Under the pieces are notes generated by a model that had not been told where the DNA came from, ran no database searches, and saw only the letters and a program-made list of their open reading frames with translations. 64,000 nucleotides of DNA, taken from assembly GCA_035502855.1 (NCBI GenBank), contig DATJTX010000024.1, positions 1-64,000 on the forward strand. Direction: 5' to 3'. The position numbers and the translations under genes were made by a program. This DNA comes from Candidatus Baltobacteraceae bacterium (GTDB lineage: Bacteria > Vulcanimicrobiota > Vulcanimicrobiia > Vulcanimicrobiales > Vulcanimicrobiaceae). Of the stretch, positions 59,713 to 64,000 are shown piece by piece; the stretch's first letter is position 1; every line of letters starts with the position of its first letter.

Positions 59713-60845
59713 GCTGGAACCTCCTTCGCTGCCGTCGCAAGCCCAAAGATGAGTGATGCGGCTTCACGTGCGGCATTCGGGCGCCCATGCCGCCCTGCCG
59801 CCTGAACCATTCGCTCGCGGCGCGCCGAATCCGTCAGAACGGCGGTAAGCGCCGCGGGTAGATCGTCGATGCGCCGCGCGCGCAGCGCGACACCCCACTC
59901 CGTAAGCACACGCACATTTCGTTCTTCCTGTCCCGGCAGCGGTTTAAACAAAACCATCGGAACGTGGGCGGCGAGCGCCTCCGCGGTACTGAGGCCACCT
60001 GGTTTGGTGACGAACACGTCCGCTGCATGCATGTAATCGTAGACGTTGTCCACGAAGCGAACCACGCGCACCGGATAGCTCACGCTCTCGGCAGCGGCAA
60101 GCACGCGCTGTTCGACGCGCGAATTACGTCCGGCGATTACCATTGCCGCAATCGGTGTGCCCACGTTTTCCATGGCGCGCAGCATATGCTCGAGCGGGCC
60201 GATCCCGAGGCCGCCGCCCATCACGAGCGCGATCTGCCGGTCGGGCGGCATGCCGAGGCGTTCGCGAATCGCGGCCCGCGACTGGCAGGGTTGACCGAAG
60301 CGCGGGTCCACCGGAATGCCGCACACGAGAATCCGTTCCGGACAGACGCCGCGCGCGATCATCAGCTCGCGCATTGTTTCGGTCGCCACGCAGTAACCGT
60401 CGAGATTGTCGTGGATCCAGAACGCGTGGACCGCGAAGTCGGTCACGATCCCGATGACCGGCGGGCACTCACCGTACAGCCGCTTGTATTCCGCCATCGC
60501 GCCGCTCGGGAATGCATGCGTGCACACGATCGCATCGGGGCGCTCGCGCTGGACCACGCGGCGAAGATTGCTCGCGGTGAACTGATGAGCCCAAGTTCGA
60601 AACGGACCGACCTCGGTCGCGCGTTCGGCGCGATCGTAGATGTAACGATACATCTGCGGAATCGTTTTGACCATCTGCAGGTAGCCGTCGGAAACCACGC
60701 GCGAAACGACAAGCGCGGCATACTCGTACGAATCGACGACGTTGGTGCGCGCGAATGGATCGATCTCGCGCAACCCGGCGCAAACGGCATTGGCCGCCGA
60801 AAGGTGGCCGACGCCGACGCTCGCCGAGAGAAAGAGTATTCGAAT
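59709..60845 (-). CDS. MGDG-synthase/MurG-like (GT28) glycosyltransferase with an ATT start
   Basis: 378 residues if started at ATT (60843-60845). The N-terminal motif ILFLSASVGVGHLSAANAV is the MGDG-synthase/DAG-glucosyltransferase signature that holds the nucleotide and glycine loop. The C-terminal GT domain has LVMGGGLGIGPLEHML, then KPGGLSTAEALAAHVPMVL and PLPGQEERNVRVL, binding UDP-sugar. The first in-frame ATG/GTG/TTG is a TTG at 60773, which would delete the motif. GGGGAGG lies eight bases before the ATT. Probably makes a membrane glycolipid. Confidence 0.85.
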   Translation of the reverse strand: MRILFLSASVGVGHLSAANAVCAGLREIDPFARTNVVDSYEYAALVVSRVVSDGYLQMVKTIPQMYRYIYDRAERATEVGPFRTWAHQFTASNLRRVVQRERPDAIVCTHAFPSGAMAEYKRLYGECPPVIGIVTDFAVHAFWIHDNLDGYCVATETMRELMIARGVCPERILVCGIPVDPRFGQPCQSRAAIRERLGMPPDRQIALVMGGGLGIGPLEHMLRAMENVGTPIAAMVIAGRNSRVEQRVLAAAESVSYPVRVVRFVDNVYDYMHAADVFVTKPGGLSTAEALAAHVPMVLFKPLPGQEERNVRVLTEWGVALRARRIDDLPAALTAVLTDSARRERMVQAAGRHGRPNAAREAASLIFGLATAAKEVPA

Positions 60846-61148
60846 TTAGGGAGCCTCCCCGCCTTCGTCGCCGGCCTCCTCGGCGAAGACCAGAAACTCA
60901 TCGAGGATTTCCTGTGCGAGCGCGTCGTCTTCGAGCAGATTGCCCTCGAGGTCGGTGACGATGAATTCGCTCTCGGCTTCTTCGTCTTGCGGCTCGTGCA
61001 TCAGCACGGCATAGGAGGTGCCGTCGTCGGGGTCCTCGAGAATGCCCACCACCTCGAACGGCAGCTCGCCGCCGTCCTTGGTTTCGATGTAGAGCACTTC
61101 GCTCAATTCGAGCGGTCCGCTCCTGGTTTCACCGTTGTTGGACGACAT
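60846..61148 (-). CDS. DUF1292 family small acidic protein
   Basis: 100 residues, strongly acidic. LYIETKDGGELPFEVVGIL then YAVLMHEPQDEEAESEFIV matches the DUF1292 core (a small beta domain common near ruvX/mltG genes). The C-terminus is acidic (AEEAGDEGGEAP). Its TAA stop is immediately followed, in the same frame, by the ATT of the glycosyltransferase, with GGGGAGG lying within its last codons. Confidence 0.85.
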   Translation of the reverse strand: MSSNNGETRSGPLELSEVLYIETKDGGELPFEVVGILEDPDDGTSYAVLMHEPQDEEAESEFIVTDLEGNLLEDDALAQEILDEFLVFAEEAGDEGGEAP

Positions 61149-61165
61149 CTTGGCTCCTTAAGTAT

Positions 61166-62164
61166 CTAATGTAAGCAGCGTGCGACGTTGGCTTGATGCT
61201 GGGCAAGTGTACTCGCAAAGGCATGGTGCCCATTACCGCAATAGACATAGTACAGCGCATCGGTCTTCGCCGGGTGAAGCGCAGCCTCCAGCGAGGGGAG
61301 GCCCGGGTTGGCGATTGGGGTCGGCGGCAAGCCGTCATGCCGGTACGTATTATAGGGTGAATCGACCTGTAAATCGTGCAGGGAAAGCTCGCTTTTGTAG
61401 CGCGGCAACGCATACTCGATCGTCGCGTCGATTTGCAGGGGCATCCCCAGCCGCAGCCGGTTGTAGATAACGGCGGCGATGAGCGGGCGATCGGCATCGA
61501 TCTTGGCCTCGCGTTCGACCAACGATGCCACCGTCACTGCCTGCGGTACGGTCACGTGCAGCGCCCGCGCCCGCTGCGCAGCATCGGAAGGTAGCTCTTT
61601 GAAGAACTGGTCGGTGAGCTGGCGCGCGACCTGCGCCGGCGTCGCGTCCAGCGGTACGAGATAGGTGCTCGGAAACAAGAAGCCCTCGAGGCCGCGGGTT
61701 CGCGTGCCGTCGACGTCCAGACTCGTCGTACGGAACGAGCGCTCGAAAGCCTCGGCAGCCCCAACTCCCTCCGCCGCGAGCCGGTGCGCGATCTGACTGT
61801 CGCGATACCCTTCGGGGATCGTAACCCACGTCGCGATCTGCGCGCCGCCGGTCACGAGTTGCTCCAAGATTTCGGCGGCGGTGGCGTGCGGCGCGAACGC
61901 ATACGCACCCGCTCGCACTTCGACGTCCGCATGACGCAGGCGCGCAAGAATGCGAAACGCGAACGAGTTGCCGATCACGCCGCGCTCTTCCAGCAGCGCT
62001 GCGATGTCGGAAAAGGATGCACCGGGCGGCACGATCACGTCGGTTTTTTCCGTCGGATGCGAACGATCCAGATAGACCAACGCCGACCAGGCGCCCACCG
62101 CGCCGAGCCCCAGGATCACGACCAGCGCCACCAGCGCGCCGAGTATCTTCGAACGCTGCGTCAT
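61166..62164 (-). CDS. mltG: endolytic murein transglycosylase MltG
   Basis: 332 residues. One N-terminal membrane helix (LVALVVILGLGAVGAW), a LysM-like region (VIVPPGASFSDIAALLEE), then the YceG domain with LEGFLFPSTY, catalytic VASLVEREA and PTPIANPGLPSLEAAL. It cuts nascent peptidoglycan and ends its chains. ATGA-coupled to ruvX upstream; the typical ruvX-mltG-DUF1292 order is kept. Confidence 0.94.
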   Translation of the reverse strand: MTQRSKILGALVALVVILGLGAVGAWSALVYLDRSHPTEKTDVIVPPGASFSDIAALLEERGVIGNSFAFRILARLRHADVEVRAGAYAFAPHATAAEILEQLVTGGAQIATWVTIPEGYRDSQIAHRLAAEGVGAAEAFERSFRTTSLDVDGTRTRGLEGFLFPSTYLVPLDATPAQVARQLTDQFFKELPSDAAQRARALHVTVPQAVTVASLVEREAKIDADRPLIAAVIYNRLRLGMPLQIDATIEYALPRYKSELSLHDLQVDSPYNTYRHDGLPPTPIANPGLPSLEAALHPAKTDALYYVYCGNGHHAFASTLAQHQANVARCLH

Positions 62165-62568
62165 GCGTTCCGGCGGCGCGCAAGAAAGGTCTCGAGGATC
62201 AGTGCAGCCGCCATCTTGTCGACGACTTCCTTGCGCCGCTTGCGCGAAACGTCGGCGGCAATGAGCGTCTTGGTCACCTGCGCCGTCGTCATCCGTTCGT
62301 CGACACGATGAATCGTTCCGGCGAACACGCGGCGAAGGGCTTCGACGAACGCATCCATTTTTTCCGCTGCGATTCCGCGCTCGCCGGAGAGCGCAACCGG
62401 ATCGCCGACAACCAGTTCGCGCACGTCGTACGATTCGACGTACTCCGCGATCTGCGCCAGATCGGCGCGCAGATTGCTGCGTTCGATCGTGCCGAGCGGC
62501 AAAGCGAAGCTCTGCGTCGGATCGGCGATCGCGAGACCGATCCGTTTGCTGCCGACGTCGAGTGCCAA
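62161..62568 (-). CDS. ruvX: Holliday junction resolvase-like YqgF/RuvX
   Basis: 135 residues from a TTG at 62568. ALDVGSKRIGLAIADP (RNase H-like, first Asp), RELVVGDPVALSGE, and DERMTTAQVTKTL are conserved in YqgF/RuvX, which also processes pre-16S rRNA. The family usually begins M-x-I-LALDVG; here that needs an ATA at 62575-62577 overlapping the recO stop (ATAG), so the start is unusual either way. Coupled to mltG. Confidence 0.88.
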   Translation of the reverse strand: MALDVGSKRIGLAIADPTQSFALPLGTIERSNLRADLAQIAEYVESYDVRELVVGDPVALSGERGIAAEKMDAFVEALRRVFAGTIHRVDERMTTAQVTKTLIAADVSRKRRKEVVDKMAAALILETFLARRRNA

Positions 62569-62573
62569 GATGC

Positions 62574-63326
62574 CTATGACGCGGCCTTGGGCTTTCTGCC
62601 CAGGTGATGCGTCACGATCTCCGCGATGGCTGCGGCCACGCGCGGGCGTGCATGCACGCTCGCACGCGCCGCGCCGCGCGGTGCGCCGAGGTCGGCGAGA
62701 TTGCGAACGTCGACCTCGTCGAGTTCGATCAGATCGCGCCAGGATTCGCGGCACGATGCGCCGATGAGTCCGCCGTTCTGCGGATCGACCCAAACACGCG
62801 GGCCATCGAGCGGTTTGCCGCAGCGCACGCACCGCTCGAACGGAGGCTCGATCCCGAGCGAGGAGAGCAGCCGCAGTGAAAAGCGGGGCACGAGCGTGCG
62901 CGGCTCCTGGCTGGCGGCGATGGCGCGCAACACCCCGGCGAGCAGTTCGTACACGTCGGGCATCGCGAGCTCGGGTTCACAGAATGCGTCGATCAATTCG
63001 GCCGCCAGTTGCGCGGTCGCAAACCGGTCCGGCTCGACCAGACGCTCCCACGGGGCATGCACGATGTCGGCGCCGACGATGACGTCGAGCGAACGCCCTT
63101 GATGCATCTGTAGATCGCATTCGTTGCCGAACTCGAGCCTGCCGGCGAAATGGCTTTTGGCACGGCGCACGCCTTTCGCCACCGCGTCGAGTTTTCCGCG
63201 GTCGGTGGTATACAGGCGGATGATGCGATCGGCTTCGCCCAGCGGCCTGGCGCGCAGCACGATGCCGCGCGTCTTATACGAACGGGCCGAAGGAATGGGG
63301 AAGCAGCTCCTCGAGCGTGGCGGCAA
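62574..63326 (-). CDS. recO: DNA repair protein RecO
   Basis: 250 residues as drawn from a TTG at 63326, which overlaps cdd by 53 bases. SYKTRGIVLRARPLGEADRI is the OB-fold start; CVRCGKP and SCRESW supply part of the usual zinc-finger Cys set. The family starts just before YKTR, so a shorter product from ATT at 63294-63296 (GAGGAG ten bases upstream) is also possible. Works with RecF/RecR in gap repair. The Cys pattern is reduced relative to the usual four. Confidence 0.88.
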   Translation of the reverse strand: MPPRSRSCFPIPSARSYKTRGIVLRARPLGEADRIIRLYTTDRGKLDAVAKGVRRAKSHFAGRLEFGNECDLQMHQGRSLDVIVGADIVHAPWERLVEPDRFATAQLAAELIDAFCEPELAMPDVYELLAGVLRAIAASQEPRTLVPRFSLRLLSSLGIEPPFERCVRCGKPLDGPRVWVDPQNGGLIGASCRESWRDLIELDEVDVRNLADLGAPRGAARASVHARPRVAAAIAEIVTHHLGRKPKAAS

Positions 63327-63675
63327 CCGGCCCGTCGGGCGCCGTGAAGATCACCGTCATCGCCGGATTGAATTCGGCCAGCACTTGCCGGCATGCGCCG
63401 CAGGGGCTGGTGAGCACACCGTCGGGACCGGCGATTGCGATCGCCGTGAAGTTGCGAAAGCCTGCGGTTACGGCCGATGCCACCGCCGCGCGCTCGGCGC
63501 AGATCGAGAGGCCGTAGCTCGCGTTCTCGACGTTGCACCCCAGGAACACCGCACCGTCACCGGTATCGAGCGCGGCCCCGACCCGAAATTTCGAATACGG
63601 CGCGTAGGCGCGTTCACGCACTTCGCGTGCAGCGGAGAGCAGCGCCTCATATTCACCGAGCAAGATCGTCGACAT
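63274..63675 (-). CDS. cdd: cytidine deaminase
   Basis: 133 residues from the ATG at 63675 (GAGG four bases upstream). The zinc motifs are NVENASYGLSICAERAAV (CAE) and TSPCGACRQVLAEF (PCxxC). VRERAYAPYSKFRVGAAL is the usual N-terminal. Converts cytidine to uridine in pyrimidine salvage; the tetrameric short form. It overlaps the CorC gene end by 23 bases and the recO frame. Confidence 0.94.
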   Translation of the reverse strand: MSTILLGEYEALLSAAREVRERAYAPYSKFRVGAALDTGDGAVFLGCNVENASYGLSICAERAAVASAVTAGFRNFTAIAIAGPDGVLTSPCGACRQVLAEFNPAMTVIFTAPDGPVAATLEELLPHSFGPFV

Positions 63676-64000
63676 GCACCTCTTCCCCACCGGGGACCAC
63701 GCCATTGGGACTGGTGAAGATGCGCACCGAGAGAATCCGCCGGCCGCGCGTGCGCTCGACCTTCAAACGCGTGCGCGCGTCGGCCTCGATCTCCTCTCCC
63801 TCGCGCGGGAGACGGCCGAAGAGCCCGACGATGTAGCCGCCGATCGTTTCGAAATCCTCGGTCGGCAGATGAGTGCCGAGCTTTTCGTTTACGTCTTCGA
63901 TATTCGTGCCCGCCTCCACCACCGCTTCCGCGTCCGAGACTAGGTGGATCGGTTCTTGTTCGTCGATGTCATGCTCGTCGCGGATCTCACCGACGATCTC
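63653..64000 (-). CDS. C-terminal part of a CorC/HlyC-type (CNNM-like) membrane protein, truncated by window edge
   Basis: 115 residues visible. EIVGEIRDEHD then GTNIEDVNEKLGTHLPTED and FETIGGYIVGLFGRLP are the end of the second CBS domain and the CorC_HlyC transporter-associated domain, which closes with VRIFTSPNG. The N-terminal membrane and CBS parts lie beyond the window. First gene seen of the ten-gene operon. Members are linked to Mg/Co efflux or hemolysin-like names without proven haemolysis. Confidence 0.9.
   Translation of the reverse strand, partial: EIVGEIRDEHDIDEQEPIHLVSDAEAVVEAGTNIEDVNEKLGTHLPTEDFETIGGYIVGLFGRLPREGEEIEADARTRLKVERTRGRRILSVRIFTSPNGVVPGGEEVHVDDLAR

Noticed and set aside
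59964-61169. 401-codon plus-strand frame opposite the glycosyltransferase
   Set aside because: Antisense shadow; the minus-strand gene has intact GT motifs.

Overview
The window is a GC-rich chromosomal segment from a diderm bacterium. It carries a TonB-dependent receptor, many secreted lipoproteins with good lipoboxes and Pro/Thr/Ser-rich linkers or tails, an actinobacterial-style bc1 module (three-helix Rieske QcrA, long QcrB, diheme QcrC) with a CtaF-like small subunit, and an adjacent rapZ-yvcK pair. This mixture of an outer membrane with Terrabacteria-like respiratory and regulatory genes suggests a lineage such as Candidatus Eremiobacterota (WPS-2/Vulcanimicrobiota). That assignment is inference; the window has no rRNA to confirm it.

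Layout. 0-1.1 kb: a truncated gene and three small, tightly coupled genes of unknown function. 1.2-7.3 kb: tRNA-Ile and two tRNA-Ala genes plus secreted or lipid-anchored proteins. 7.35-7.9 kb: RNase P RNA, carrying two copies of a dispersed palindromic repeat and a duplicated 3' end. 7.9-24.4 kb: a membrane/GAF sensor, DUF1858 and DUF2203 proteins, rapZ-yvcK, a transsulfuration pair (cystathionine beta-synthase and a gamma-synthase/lyase), an esterase, a GH35-like hydrolase, a DegV protein, tRNA-Leu and a TonB receptor with a DtxR/IdeR-like operator. 24.4-40.7 kb: one minus-strand block of fourteen tightly packed genes. Oxidase subunit III, QcrA, QcrB, CtaG, cytochrome c and QcrC lead into a pyruvate-oxidase-like enzyme, an enolase-superfamily dehydratase, a large FAD/Fe-S dehydrogenase, NDH-2, an SDR dehydrogenase, a glycosidase, a sugar isomerase/epimerase and a cyclase-family hydrolase. 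40.8-43.4 kb: the divergent coxB-coxA-ctaF operon. 43.4-52.4 kb: aroA, a methyltransferase, FmdB, SRPBCC and M20 proteins, tadA, five tRNA genes, a two-lobed aspartic protease and a decayed MmcQ/YjbR gene. 52.5-64 kb: a large NHL-repeat lipoprotein, a DHA2 exporter, and a ten-gene housekeeping operon running corC-cdd-recO-ruvX-mltG-DUF1292-glycosyltransferase-DoxX-unknown-DUF885.

The 24.4-43.4 kb region reads as a self-contained route from sugars to oxygen. A glycosidase releases sugar, an SDR oxidises it, and a dehydratase and other enzymes process the sugar acid. A D-2-hydroxyacid dehydrogenase, a PoxB-like enzyme and NDH-2 can feed electrons to quinone, which the adjacent bc1-aa3 chain re-oxidises. 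The substrates are inferred; the packed gene order is seen directly.

The most unusual signals are the repeat-bearing rnpB, a glycosyltransferase whose only family-consistent start is ATT directly after the upstream stop, a compensated frameshift in the GH35-like gene, an iron-box-like palindrome filling a promoter spacer, a run of four hairpins, and a probable leaderless fmdB mRNA. There is no transposase, CRISPR array or rRNA.
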